Both the position numbers and the translations under genes were made by a program. Source: Geochorda sp036562495 (lineage in GTDB: Bacteria > Bacillota > Limnochordia > Limnochordales > Geochordaceae). From it: DNA of 64,000 nt. The stretch covers positions 10,057 through 74,056 of the forward strand of contig DATCKA010000072.1 in the NCBI GenBank assembly GCA_036562495.1, written 5' to 3'. Positions 50,956 through 59,811 of the stretch are shown here, one piece after another (within the stretch, counting starts at the first letter, position 1; every line of letters begins with the position of its first letter). The notes beneath the pieces are model-generated. The model worked only from the letters and a program-made list of their open reading frames with translations. It ran no database searches and was not told the origin of the DNA.

Positions 50956-51512
50956 GGCCGGGCGGGCTGGCGCTCGCGTTGGGAGGGCTGGTGTGGGCGA
51001 CCGTCGTCCGCCTGGCGGCCACCCCGGTCCCGGTGATGGCCTTGTGGGAGGGACGCCCCCAGCGCGGGCGTCCTTCCGTCGCCATCGTCCTACAGGACGG
51101 CGCAACGGTTGCCCTGGCTTATCGGCACTCCGTCTGGGGCGTGGTGGTAGCCGAGTGGTTGGAGGCCACCCGAGAGGGGTGGCGACTCGTGGGCGTCGAG
51201 GGTCCGACCCCCGACATCGAGGCCTACTACCACATCCCGGGGGCCCGCATGACCCGGGTGGGGGAGCGGTACCGGCTCGACGTCGACATGCCCGTCGAGA
51301 TGCCGATCATCACCGTCCAGGCGACCGAGGTCGGTGACCGCACGCTGGTGGTGGGGGCACGCTGCCTTCCCCTTTCCCGTATCGGCCGGACCGTCACCAT
51401 CGGTCGGCTCCGCGTGCCCCTAGGCCAGTGGGTGAGGACGGTAGACCGAGCCGACCGGATGCCGTGGGGCCGCTGCCCTCCCGACATGAGATGGGTGGCA
51501 CGGAGCGCGTGA
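50943..51512 (+). CDS. DUF1850-domain protein
   Basis: 189 residues, overlapping the solute-binding gene by 13 bases (GTG 50943). Short N-terminal helix (GLALALGGLVWATVVRLA), then the DUF1850 core with ALAYRHSVWGVVVAEWLE and YYHIPGARM, followed by basic C-terminal sequence. It always keeps company with TAXI transporters, as here; molecular role unknown. It may be an accessory lipid-facing or periplasmic-side part of the transporter. Confidence 0.85.
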   Translation: MGTLRPGGLALALGGLVWATVVRLAATPVPVMALWEGRPQRGRPSVAIVLQDGATVALAYRHSVWGVVVAEWLEATREGWRLVGVEGPTPDIEAYYHIPGARMTRVGERYRLDVDMPVEMPIITVQATEVGDRTLVVGARCLPLSRIGRTVTIGRLRVPLGQWVRTVDRADRMPWGRCPPDMRWVARSA

Positions 51513-51550
51513 GCTGCCGAAGCGGTCGACCCAGCGAGGAGGGAACGGCG

Positions 51551-53527
51551 ATGCAGTCAACGGGGCGAGACCAGCCGGGTCCGGTGCAGGAGCCAGGTCC
51601 CATCGATCACGAGGCCATCCTGGAGCGCTACGAAGGTGCGACACGTCGCCCTACGGGCATCGCCGAGCGGGCGGTCGGCCTGCTGGCGGCGGCCATGTCG
51701 GCCTATCACCTCTGGGCAGCACTGGCCTACCTGCCCGCGCACCAGATGCGCGCCGTCCACCTCGGCTTCGGCCTCACGCTCATCTTCTTGCTCTATCCGG
51801 CGACCTCCCGCGGGACCCGCCATCGCATCCCCTGGCACGACGTGCTGCTGGCCCTGGTCGCCGTGGCCAGCATGGCGTACATCGTGCTCAACTACCGCGA
51901 GGTCGCCTACCGGATCGTGCGCCCGACGCCCACGGACCTGGCCTGGGGAACCATCACGGTCCTGCTGGTGCTGGAGGCCTCCCGCCGTACCAGCGGGTTG
52001 GCCCTGCCGCTCGTGGGCATCGCCGCCATCGCCTACGCCTTCCTGGGCCCGTACCTGCCTGGGCTGTGGCAGCACCGGGGATACGGCTTCAACCGGCTGA
52101 TGGGGCAGCTCTACCTCTCGTTGGAAGGCATCTTCGGCGTGCCGCTGGGGGTCTCGGCCACGTTCATCGTGCTCTTCACGCTGTACGGGGCGGTGCTGGA
52201 CGCCTCGGGCGCCGGGCGATTCTTCGTGGACCTGGCCCGCTCGGCGGCCGGGGGCCGACGCTCCGGCGCGGCGCGGAGCGTGGTGCTGGCCTCGTTCTTG
52301 CTGGGAGGCCCGTCGGGCAGCGGGGTCGCCACGGCCGTGACGGTGGGAGCTGTGGCATGGCCCTTGCTGCGCCGGGCGGGATACACGCCCGAGACAGCGG
52401 GGGCGGTGCTGGCGGCCGGCGGCATCGGCGCGGTCATCTCGCCGCCCATCCTGGGGGCGGCGTCCTTCCTCATCGCCGAGATCCTGCAGATCAGCTATCT
52501 CGAGGTGCTGAAGTTCGCCGTCGTCCCCACGCTCTTGTACTACCTGTCCATCATGGTGATGATCGAGATCGACGCCCGCAGGCTCGGCGTCCAGGCGGTG
52601 GAGACGGCGGCGAGGCCGCTACGGGAGCTGCTGCTGCGGCAGGGCTACCACCTCTCGTCGCTGGTCGTCATCGTCGTCTTCCTGATGATGGGCTTCACCG
52701 CCACCTACGCCGTCATCTGGTCCATCGCCGTGGCCTTCGTGCTCAGCTTCCTCTCGCGGGAGAGCTGGCTGACGCCGGCGCGGCTGTACCGGGCGCTGCA
52801 GGAGGGGGCCCGGTCGGTCCTGACGGTGGTGGCGACCACCGCCGTCGCGGGCATCCTGGTCGGCGTGGTCAACCTGACGGGGCTGGGCCTCAAGTTCGCC
52901 AGCATCATCGTAGGGCTGGCGGGCGGCAACCTCATCCTGACCCTGGTGCTGGCGGCCCTGATCCTGTTGGTGCTCGGGCTGGCCCTGCCCATCACGGCCT
53001 CGTACATCGTCGGCGCCGTGACCGTGGCGCCGGCGCTGGTGCAGGCCGGCGTGCCGGAGCCTGCGGCCCACATGTTCATCTTCTACTACTCCATCCTGTC
53101 GGAGGTGTCGCCGCCCACGGCTCTGTCGTGCTTCGCCGTCTCGGCCATCACCGGCGGCAATCCGTTCAAGACGATGTGGAAGACGTGGCGCTACACGCTT
53201 CCGGCGTTCCTGGTGCCCTTCATGTTTGCCCTCGATCCGCGGGGGATGGCTCTATTGCTGGAGGGGTCGGCCGTGGATGTGGGGCTGGCCCTCCTGACGG
53301 CGGTGCTGGGGGTGGGGGCGCTGGCGGCCGGCGCGGGCGGCTGGGCACTTGCCGACACGGCCTGGTACGAGCGGCTAGCCTTCGTGACCGCGGGGCTGCT
53401 GCTGACCTACCCGGCCCCCTGGGCCGATGCGGCCGGGCTGGCGCTGGGGCTCGCAGCCCTGGGCGTCCAGCGCTGGCGGCTCGTCCTGGCGGGCCGCGAG
53501 GCCCCGGGCTACACGGCTGGCAGGTAA
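51551..53527 (+). CDS. TRAP transporter permease, fused DctQ-DctM
   Basis: 658 residues, about 17 helices. ATG 51551 has GAGGAGGGA ahead. The first four helices match the small (DctQ) part; the large part has LGGPSGSGVATAVTVGAVAW, AGGIGAVISPPILGAASFL and SPPTALSCFAVSAITGG. With the TAXI protein it forms a sodium-driven TRAP importer. The neighbouring DUF1850 gene belongs to the unit. C-terminal helices beyond residue 560 are less conserved. Confidence 0.95.
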   Translation: MQSTGRDQPGPVQEPGPIDHEAILERYEGATRRPTGIAERAVGLLAAAMSAYHLWAALAYLPAHQMRAVHLGFGLTLIFLLYPATSRGTRHRIPWHDVLLALVAVASMAYIVLNYREVAYRIVRPTPTDLAWGTITVLLVLEASRRTSGLALPLVGIAAIAYAFLGPYLPGLWQHRGYGFNRLMGQLYLSLEGIFGVPLGVSATFIVLFTLYGAVLDASGAGRFFVDLARSAAGGRRSGAARSVVLASFLLGGPSGSGVATAVTVGAVAWPLLRRAGYTPETAGAVLAAGGIGAVISPPILGAASFLIAEILQISYLEVLKFAVVPTLLYYLSIMVMIEIDARRLGVQAVETAARPLRELLLRQGYHLSSLVVIVVFLMMGFTATYAVIWSIAVAFVLSFLSRESWLTPARLYRALQEGARSVLTVVATTAVAGILVGVVNLTGLGLKFASIIVGLAGGNLILTLVLAALILLVLGLALPITASYIVGAVTVAPALVQAGVPEPAAHMFIFYYSILSEVSPPTALSCFAVSAITGGNPFKTMWKTWRYTLPAFLVPFMFALDPRGMALLLEGSAVDVGLALLTAVLGVGALAAGAGGWALADTAWYERLAFVTAGLLLTYPAPWADAAGLALGLAALGVQRWRLVLAGREAPGYTAGR

Positions 53528-53533
53528 GCGGAT

Positions 53534-54781
53534 GTGACGACCAAGCGGTTGGACCCTCGCCCCATCCTCCTGCTCTCGCTGGGGCACCTGGTGGCCGACC
53601 TCTACCAGGGGGCGGTGCCCGCCCTGTTGCCGCTGTGGAAGCAAGCCTTCGCGCTGCCGTACGCGGCCACGGGCGCCATCATGCTCGCCCTGCAGGTCTG
53701 CTCGTCGGTGGTGCAGCCGCTGTTTGGGCTCCTGGACGACCGGGCGCGGCAGCGCTACTGGCTGCCCACGGCCGCGGCGCTGGCCGGCCTCGGCATGGCG
53801 GTCGCCGTGCTGGCCCCGAGCTACTCGCTGGTGCTGGCCGGGGTCGTCGTGGGCGGCCTGGGCGTGGCCCTGTACCACCCCGAAGCGTCTCGGCGGGCAC
53901 ACGACCACGCCGGCGCCCGTCGGGCCACGGCGATGTCGTGGTTTTCGGTCGGGGGCAACCTGGGCATCGGCCTGGGGCCGCTGGTGGTCGCCGCCCTGCT
54001 CACGCATGGCGTGACGGCGCTGGCCTCGGGGATGGCCGCCATCGGGCTGGCGGCCGCATGGCTGTTGCGAGCGCAGGGCCCGAGGCTGCTGGCTCGGGGC
54101 CCTCATGACGCCGGGAGCCCGGCCTCACCATCCGCGCAGGCGGCGAGGGATCGCCGGGACACCGGCGCCGGTCCCGGCGTGGACCGGTGGGGCGCCCTGT
54201 GGCTGTTGAGCAGCGTCGTCGTGGTGCGCTCGTGGGTGCACGCGGGCGCGCAGTCGTTCGTGCCGCTGCTGCTGACCGAGCGGGGGCTGCCCACCCCACA
54301 GGTCCAGACGCTGCTGGCGGTCTTCTTGCTGGCGGGCGCGGCCGGCACGCTGGTCGGCGGGCCCCTGGCGGACCTGGTGGGCCGCAAGCCGGTGATGGCG
54401 GGTGCGATGGCGTTGTCGGTGCCGCTGGTCTGGCTCATCGGCCGGGTCGATGCCGCGGCCCTGCCGCTGGTGCTGGCCGCGGCCGGCTTCACGTTGGTCA
54501 GCACCTTCTCCGTCTCGGTGGTGCTGGCCCAGGAGCTCCTCCCGAGCCGGGTGGGGACCGCCTCGGGCATCGTCCTCGGGGCTTCGGTCGGCACGGGGGG
54601 CATCGGCGTGGCCCTGCTGGGGTGGCTGGCCGATGCCCGGGGATTGCCCGCGGCCATGCAGGCGATGGGCTGGCTGCCGCTGGTGGGGCTGGCGCTGACG
54701 TTGGGCCTGCCGTCGGAGCGGCGAGGAGCGGCGCTGCGAGGAGGCGCCCCCTCCACCCGCGAGGCGGGCGCCCCCCGCTGA
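53534..54781 (+). CDS. MFS transporter, Fsr-like
   Basis: 415 residues, 12 helices, six bases after the TRAP permease. LSLGHLVADLYQGAVPALLPLW and GLGVALYHPEASRRAH resemble the fosmidomycin-resistance (Fsr) family, then GPLADLVGRKPVMAGAMAL. Start is GTG 53534. Co-transcription with the TRAP system suggests it moves a related substrate or a waste product. Convergent with tenA. Confidence 0.85.
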   Translation: MTTKRLDPRPILLLSLGHLVADLYQGAVPALLPLWKQAFALPYAATGAIMLALQVCSSVVQPLFGLLDDRARQRYWLPTAAALAGLGMAVAVLAPSYSLVLAGVVVGGLGVALYHPEASRRAHDHAGARRATAMSWFSVGGNLGIGLGPLVVAALLTHGVTALASGMAAIGLAAAWLLRAQGPRLLARGPHDAGSPASPSAQAARDRRDTGAGPGVDRWGALWLLSSVVVVRSWVHAGAQSFVPLLLTERGLPTPQVQTLLAVFLLAGAAGTLVGGPLADLVGRKPVMAGAMALSVPLVWLIGRVDAAALPLVLAAAGFTLVSTFSVSVVLAQELLPSRVGTASGIVLGASVGTGGIGVALLGWLADARGLPAAMQAMGWLPLVGLALTLGLPSERRGAALRGGAPSTREAGAPR

Positions 54782-54795
54782 TGGCCGACCCCCGC

Positions 54796-55485
54796 TCAGA
54801 CCGGCCAGCGCTCCATCCGCCAGCCCATCTCCCAAAACATCCACTCGTATCGGCTGGCGGTGACGAAGTGACGGGCGGCAGCGACCCTCTGGGCGGGCGT
54901 CAGCTCCTCGGCGATGCGGTCCGTGAGCTGCAGCACCTCCCGCACCACACGGCCGAACTCCTCGCCCCCGTACGTCTCGATCCACCGCCGGTAGAGGGGA
55001 TCGGGCGAGCCGCGGGCGGCCAGGCGGGTGCCCACCTCCTGGTAGATCCAGTAACAGGGCAGCACCGCGCCCACCAACTCGTGAAAGGGCTCGGCGTAGG
55101 CGACCCGGAGCAGGTAGCTGGTGTAGGCAAGGTTGGTGGGCGTCACGGGCGTCGAGCGTACCTGCTCCTCCGTCAGGCCGAAGTCGCAGAAGAAGCTCTC
55201 GTGCAGCCGACGCTCGACCTCGATGGCCCCGGCGGCATGGTGGCAGAACATGACGATGGCCTGCTCCTGCGGGGCCTTGGCCGCGGCTAGCGCCAGCGCC
55301 CGGGCGAAGTCGCGCAAATAGAGGGCGTCCTGGATGACGTAGAAGCGGAAGGCCTCCTTGGGAAGGCTCCCATCGGTCAACCCCTGGATGAACGGATGGG
55401 CCAGGATGGCCTCGAGGATGGCGGCGATCCCGCCCCACAGCTCCTCGGTGAAGCTCTTCGAGCGCGGCGACAGGGTGTCGCTCAT
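54796..55485 (-). CDS. tenA: Thiaminase II (aminopyrimidine aminohydrolase) TenA
   Basis: 229 residues. HPFIQGLTDGSLPKEAFRFY, QDALYLRDFARALAL, the catalytic Cys in VLPCYWIYQEVG and RYEWMFWEMGW with the catalytic Glu. It releases 4-amino-5-hydroxymethylpyrimidine (HMP) from degraded thiamin for salvage. It starts in an ATGA overlap with thiW, under the same TPP riboswitch. Confidence 0.95.
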   Translation of the reverse strand: MSDTLSPRSKSFTEELWGGIAAILEAILAHPFIQGLTDGSLPKEAFRFYVIQDALYLRDFARALALAAAKAPQEQAIVMFCHHAAGAIEVERRLHESFFCDFGLTEEQVRSTPVTPTNLAYTSYLLRVAYAEPFHELVGAVLPCYWIYQEVGTRLAARGSPDPLYRRWIETYGGEEFGRVVREVLQLTDRIAEELTPAQRVAAARHFVTASRYEWMFWEMGWRMERWPV

Positions 55486-56135
55486 GAGCCCACCCCCTTG
55501 GATGGCCCGTCTGCGCGGGCGCTCCCCGGGTCTTGCGGCCGGCCCACCGCCCTATGCGAGCGCTGAAGGTCGGCCATGACACCGGTGCGAGCGAGGGTTG
55601 CGATCAAGGCGTATGCGATGAGGGCTCCGGCTCCGCTCGAGAGCAGGAAGGGGCCGACGTAGAAGAGCGGGGCCGAGGGGTGCCCCATCACCCAGACGAC
55701 GACGGGCCACGCCGCCAGGCCTCCCAGGATGCCCGTGCCCGTCACCTCGCCCACCACGGCCCACCCGGTGCGCCCGGTCAGGCGGTAGAGGGCCCCTGCC
55801 AGGAAGGCGCCGATCATCCCGCCCGGGAAGGCCAGAAGCGTGCCGGTGCCCAGGATGTTGCGCAGCAGTCCGGCGACGAAGGCGATCATGGTGGCCGGCA
55901 CCGGGCCCAGCAGCACCCCGGCCAGCACGTTGATGGCGTGCTGCACCGGGAAGGCCTTGGCCACCCCGACGGGAATCCACACGAGATGGGACGCCAGCGT
56001 CGCAACGGCGGCCAGCAGGCCGGCCACGGCCAGCTCCCTCGGGCCCAGGCGCACCGGGTGCCACCGGGCATGGACCAGCCACGTGGCGGCGACCAGTACG
56101 CCCAGGGCTCCTGCGACGAACCCCCAGGACGTCAC
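55482..56135 (-). CDS. thiW: ECF transporter S component ThiW
   Basis: 217 residues, about six helices. The N-terminal ..GPRELAVAGLLAAVATLASH and VPVGVAKAFPVQHAINVLAG, then GPVPATMIAFVAGLLRNIL are ThiW-type features; the family is predicted to import the thiazole precursor. It needs the shared EcfAA'T module encoded elsewhere. GTG 56135 follows GGAAGGGGGACC. It is controlled by the upstream TPP riboswitch and coupled to tenA. Confidence 0.9.
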   Translation of the reverse strand: MTSWGFVAGALGVLVAATWLVHARWHPVRLGPRELAVAGLLAAVATLASHLVWIPVGVAKAFPVQHAINVLAGVLLGPVPATMIAFVAGLLRNILGTGTLLAFPGGMIGAFLAGALYRLTGRTGWAVVGEVTGTGILGGLAAWPVVVWVMGHPSAPLFYVGPFLLSSGAGALIAYALIATLARTGVMADLQRSHRAVGRPQDPGSARADGPSKGVGS

Positions 56136-56232
56136 GGTCGGTCCCCCTTCCGATGAGGCCAGGGGGCCGCAGCGTGCCCCGAGGGCCATGCGGCAGGGGC
56201 ATCGGACCCGATCGCAGCGCCCCACCAAGCAA

Positions 56233-56261
56233 GAGGCGCTGCCCGGAGCGGGCAGCGCCTC
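56233..56261 (-). terminator. Attenuator hairpin of the thi operon
   Basis: Perfect 13-base stem GAGGCGCTGCCCG (plus strand 56233-56245) with CGGGCAGCGCCTC (56249-56261), 3-base loop, between riboswitch and thiW. Only TTGCTT follows on the minus strand, so a proper U-tract is missing. It could still attenuate or hide a ribosome site about 100 bases downstream. Confidence 0.65.
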
Positions 56262-56282
56262 GCGGACTCGCTCGACTCCAGG

Positions 56283-56413
56283 CCACGGTCCCTTCGCTGG
56301 CATGACCCAGGGCAGGTTCGAAGGGTTGGGGCGTCCGCCCCTCTCAGCCCGCCGGTCCCGTCACCGCCTCCGCCTGCGGCGGGGCGTCAACGTCCCGGGG
56401 GCACCCCTCGTGG
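56283..56413 (-). promoter_or_regulatory. TPP (THI-box) riboswitch
   Basis: On the minus strand GAGGGGTGCC, then CTGAGAGG and ACCCTTCGAACCTG, then GGGTCATGCCAGCGAAGGGA, the conserved THI-box blocks. P1 pairs CCACG (56413-56409) with CGTGG (56287-56283). The P3 arm carries a long GC-rich insertion. TPP binding should lower thiW-tenA expression. Confidence 0.95.
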
Positions 56414-56442
56414 CCACCTGGCTCGGTGAATCTGTCGGCCCC

Positions 56443-56471
56443 AACCTATCACAGGCACCCTCGTCCGGCAA
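56443..56471 (-). promoter_or_regulatory. Possible promoter of the thi operon
   Basis: Minus strand TTGCCG (56471-56466), 17-base spacer, TAGGTT (56448-56443), about 30 bases upstream of the riboswitch. Both boxes are only fair matches. Confidence 0.45.
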
Positions 56472-56521
56472 GGTCGCCAGGCCTCGCCGCCCGGTTGCCC
56501 GCACCCCCGCCGGGGTGTAGC

Positions 56522-57250
56522 ATGGCGGGCGAGGTGAGCGACTTGCAGGCCGTGCTCTTCGACATGGATGGCGTGCTGGTCATCAGCAACCCTCTGCACT
56601 TCCGGGCCTGGCAAGACTTCGGCCGGCAGATCGGGCTCGTCGTGACGGAGGAGATGTTCTACCGGGAGTTCTCCGGGCGCAAGAACGAGGAGGCCTTGGA
56701 GGCGCTCTTCCCGGGCCGCTTCACCGCCGAGGAGCGGGCCGAGCTGTCTCGCCGCAAGGAGGCCCTCTTCCGGGAGCGTTACGTGCCGCTGCTGCTGCCC
56801 GTGCCGGGGGTGCGGGAGTTGGTCGCAGACCTCAACCGGCACGCCGTGCCTCTGGCGCTGGCCACCTCGGGCCCTCCGGAGAACGTGCAGGCCATCCTGC
56901 GGCACCTGAAGCTGGAGGGCGCCTTCGACGTCGTCGTCACCGGACAGGACGTCACGGCCGCCAAGCCCGATCCGGCCATCTTCCGGATCGCGGCCGAGCG
57001 GCTCGGCGTCCCCTGCGAGCAGGCGCTGGTGATCGAGGACTCGATAGCGGGTGTGCAGGCCGCCTGTGCCGCCGGGGCGGTCTGCCTGGGCGTCTCCACC
57101 AGTGAGCCCCCCTCCCGTCTGGAGGAGGTGGGGGCCGTCCACGTGGTGGCAGACTTTCTCGGGATGAAGACCGATACGCTGAGAGCCATCTACCATGAGG
57201 CCCGGGACCGGCTGCTGCCCGATCGGCCCACGCAGACGGGCCCGTCCTGA
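56522..57250 (+). CDS. HAD-family phosphatase/beta-phosphoglucomutase-like
   Basis: 242 residues. VLFDMDGVLVISNPLHFRAW (nucleophile and acid/base Asp), ALATSGPPENV, AAKPDPAIF and VIEDSIAGVQAACAAG are the four HAD motifs. The DxDGVLxxSxxLH pattern is of the beta-phosphoglucomutase/phosphatase branch. ATG 56522 has GGGGTG ahead. It starts in the divergent gap to thiW; a thiamin link is not shown by sequence. Confidence 0.88.
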   Translation: MAGEVSDLQAVLFDMDGVLVISNPLHFRAWQDFGRQIGLVVTEEMFYREFSGRKNEEALEALFPGRFTAEERAELSRRKEALFRERYVPLLLPVPGVRELVADLNRHAVPLALATSGPPENVQAILRHLKLEGAFDVVVTGQDVTAAKPDPAIFRIAAERLGVPCEQALVIEDSIAGVQAACAAGAVCLGVSTSEPPSRLEEVGAVHVVADFLGMKTDTLRAIYHEARDRLLPDRPTQTGPS

Positions 57251-57283
57251 AGAACGGTCCGGCCCGGGACGCATCGACGAGCG

Positions 57284-57317
57284 AAAAAAGGGGCGTCCCC
57301 CACACGGGGGACGCCCC
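57284..57317 (-). terminator. Rho-independent terminator of the nucleotidase gene
   Basis: Perfect 12-base stem (57290-57301 with 57306-57317), 4-base loop, and on the minus strand six U (57289-57284) right after it, 45 bases past the 5'-nucleotidase stop. Without T on the plus side it still lies 40 bases after the HAD gene. Confidence 0.9.
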
Positions 57318-57362
57318 TCTCACGTCAGCCCTCGGAAGAGCCGATCCTGCCAGGCGCCGGGC

Positions 57363-59006
57363 TCACGGCACCCGCTTGATGCGCCCCTCGATGCGGGCGC
57401 TCACCGGCTGCGGCAGCTGCTGCAGGTACTCCACCAGGGCGTCCAGGTCGACGGGGCCGACGACTCGCTCCGTGCCCTCGCGAAGCACGGTGAAGTTGTC
57501 GCCGCCTTCCGCCAGGAAGCTGTTGACCACGACCCGGTAGCGCCCGTCAGGCCGGACGGGCGTGCCGTCCTCGAGGAAGATCTCCTCGGGGTCGACCCGA
57601 TCCCCCACCGGCCGGTCGGCATGCCACGTGTAGCGCAGGCCGGAGATCTGCAGCATGCGAGGCGACGGCTGGTCGATCCACTGCTGCTCGAGCAGCCGCT
57701 CGATCTGCTCGCCTGTCAGCGTCATGGCCACGAGATAGTTGTTGAAGGGCTGCACCGTGTACAGCTCGCCCCAGGTCACCTCGCCCGCATCCAGCTCGGC
57801 GCGGATGCCACCCGGGTTCATGAAGGCGATGGGGACTCCCATCCGCCAGCGCTGGGCGTCCGCGATGAGGTTGCCGAGCGGCGACTCGCCGGCCTCGTTT
57901 TGCTGGCGTACCAGCCGATCGGCCGCGATGGCGATGACCTGCTGGACCCGCGGAGCGACCTGCTGGGCGTAGCGCTCCACCATCCCCTGGATGACCGGAT
58001 CGGGTACGATGCCGGGGGCATCGGCCACGGTATCCACGATCTCGGCCCGCTTGGCGATGACGTCCTTGTAGGTGCGGTCGATGACCAGGTCGACGTCGGC
58101 GAAGGCCGTGCCGCTCGAGCAGGCCTGGGTCACCAGCTTGCTGCCCACCATGCCCTGGTAGCACTGATGCGAGTGAGCCGACAGCACCACGTCGACCTCG
58201 TCGTCGATGCCGAAGACCAGGGGCACGATGGCGCCGCTCACCTGGCCGTCACGGCTGCCCGTGCCGCCCTCGTGGACGAGGACGATGATGGTCTCGACTC
58301 CCTGCCGCTTGAGCTCCTGGACGTATCGGTTGATCGTCTCGACCTCGTCCAGGAAGGCCAGGCCCTGCACTCCGCTGGCCGTCACGATGGTGGGAGTCAC
58401 CTTGGTGACGACGCCGATGAAGCCGATGGGGACGCCCTGCACCCACCGGATGGCGTACGGGGGCAGCACGGGCTCCTGCGTGTCGGCCCAGACGACGTTG
58501 GCCGCCAGGTACTGGACGCGCGTCCCGTCATAGCACCCCGTGGCGGGGTGGCAGCCTCCGTACTGCAGCCTCAAGAGCTCGTGGATGCCTTCGTCGAACT
58601 CGTGGTTGCCCACCGTCCCGTACTCGAAGCCCATGGCCTCCAACAGGGTCAGGGTGGGCTCGTCCTGCAGGAGTGCCGAGATGGGAGGGCTGGCGCCGAC
58701 GACGTCGCCGACGTGCACTTTGATGGTAACCGCGCCGACCTCCTCTCGAGCCTGCTGGGCTCGAGCCTCGAGGTAGGCTGCCAGGACGGCGGCGCCCCCC
58801 ATGGGCTGGCCCGAGACCATGCGGCTCTCGAGCTGGCCGTGGAAGTCATTGATGGCAAGGATCTGCACGTGCAGCGGCTCCTGGGCCAGGGCGACCCCTG
58901 GAGGCACAGCGAGGGCCAACGACGCCAACAGCCACGACGCGACGAGGACCGCCCATCCGCGGACGGCGGTGCGGCCGGTGAAGCCCCGAAGCGACAAGTC
59001 CCTCAC
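57363..59006 (-). CDS. Exported 5'-nucleotidase/metallophosphatase (UshA type)
   Basis: 547 residues. Signal sequence (AVLVASWLLASLALAVPPGV), then AINDFHGQLES, KVHVGDVVGASPP, GTVGNHEFDEG and VLSAHSHQCYQG, the dimetal site of calcineurin-like enzymes. The C-terminal domain has GNLIADAQRWRM, AFMNPGGIRAELDAGEVTWG and VNSFLAEGGDNFTV, the nucleotide-specificity part. It hydrolyses external nucleotides. Four cysteines in the first domain may form disulfides. GTG 59006 fits the signal peptide; ATG 59111 is an alternative with an odd basic extension. Confidence 0.9.
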   Translation of the reverse strand: MRDLSLRGFTGRTAVRGWAVLVASWLLASLALAVPPGVALAQEPLHVQILAINDFHGQLESRMVSGQPMGGAAVLAAYLEARAQQAREEVGAVTIKVHVGDVVGASPPISALLQDEPTLTLLEAMGFEYGTVGNHEFDEGIHELLRLQYGGCHPATGCYDGTRVQYLAANVVWADTQEPVLPPYAIRWVQGVPIGFIGVVTKVTPTIVTASGVQGLAFLDEVETINRYVQELKRQGVETIIVLVHEGGTGSRDGQVSGAIVPLVFGIDDEVDVVLSAHSHQCYQGMVGSKLVTQACSSGTAFADVDLVIDRTYKDVIAKRAEIVDTVADAPGIVPDPVIQGMVERYAQQVAPRVQQVIAIAADRLVRQQNEAGESPLGNLIADAQRWRMGVPIAFMNPGGIRAELDAGEVTWGELYTVQPFNNYLVAMTLTGEQIERLLEQQWIDQPSPRMLQISGLRYTWHADRPVGDRVDPEEIFLEDGTPVRPDGRYRVVVNSFLAEGGDNFTVLREGTERVVGPVDLDALVEYLQQLPQPVSARIEGRIKRVP

Positions 59007-59134
59007 CCATCCCACGCGCGAACCGCGGGCAGACGCCCGCCCGCAGCTGGCTCTCTTTCGTTGTCGAGCGAATGCCCTTCTTCGAGGGGGTGGGACGACC
59101 TTCCTGCCCATCCAGGGGGCGGTGCCAGGGGACG

Positions 59135-59749
59135 CTAGTAGGAGCGAAGCTCGTTGCCGGAGAGCAGCCTCCGGATGTTGGACTGGTGGCGCCAGACGAT
59201 GATGAGCACCATCAGAGCCCCTCCGACCGCCACCGGCCAGTCGTGATACGCCAGCCACAGCCAGACCGGGGCGGTGGATGCGCTGATGAGAGACCCCAGC
59301 GACACGTAGCGAGTCGTGAGCACGATGCAGGCCCAGATGGCGACCAGCGCCAGGGCCGTCGGCACCGAGATGACGGCCATGGCCCCAAAGCCGGTGGCGA
59401 CGCCCTTGCCGCCCGAGAAGCGCAGGAAGACCGGCCACGAGTGCCCGATGACGGCCAACAGCCCTCCGGCCACCGCTCCCTGCACCCCGAACAGTCGCAA
59501 CCCGATCCAGGCGGCCAGGGCACCCTTGGCCACGTCGCCGACGAGCACCAGCGCCCCGGCGCGGGTGCCCATCACGCGGGTCACGTTGGTGGCGCCCACG
59601 TTGCCGCTACCGTAGCGTCGGATGTCGAGCCGGCCCAGCCATCGTGCGACGCTGTATCCTACCGGTACCGAACCGGCCAGGTACGCTACCGCCAATACGA
59701 GGCCCCATCGCAGGGCCGCCTCCCATCCTGGTGTCAAACCCGCTACCAA
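59135..59749 (-). CDS. plsY: Glycerol-3-phosphate acyltransferase PlsY
   Basis: 204 residues, five to six helices. AGSVPVGYSVARWLGRLDIR, GSGNVGATNVTRVMG and FSGGKGVATGFGAM are the PlsY motifs. It moves acyl from acyl-phosphate to glycerol-3-phosphate, the first step of phospholipid synthesis. TTG 59749 has GGAGG nine bases ahead and gives the usual length. Confidence 0.95.
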   Translation of the reverse strand: MVAGLTPGWEAALRWGLVLAVAYLAGSVPVGYSVARWLGRLDIRRYGSGNVGATNVTRVMGTRAGALVLVGDVAKGALAAWIGLRLFGVQGAVAGGLLAVIGHSWPVFLRFSGGKGVATGFGAMAVISVPTALALVAIWACIVLTTRYVSLGSLISASTAPVWLWLAYHDWPVAVGGALMVLIIVWRHQSNIRRLLSGNELRSY

Positions 59750-59769
59750 TGCTCCAAGCCTCCAGGGAC

Positions 59770-59778
59770 AGTCTAGCA
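59770..59778 (-). promoter_or_regulatory. Extended -10 promoter of plsY
   Basis: TGCTAGACT on the minus strand (TG at 59778-59777, -10 TAGACT 59775-59770). Start near 59763. Identical to the site ahead of ctaA. Confidence 0.4.
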
Positions 59779-59811
59779 CAACCGGGGGGTGGCCGGCGGC
59801 GGCAACCGCCG

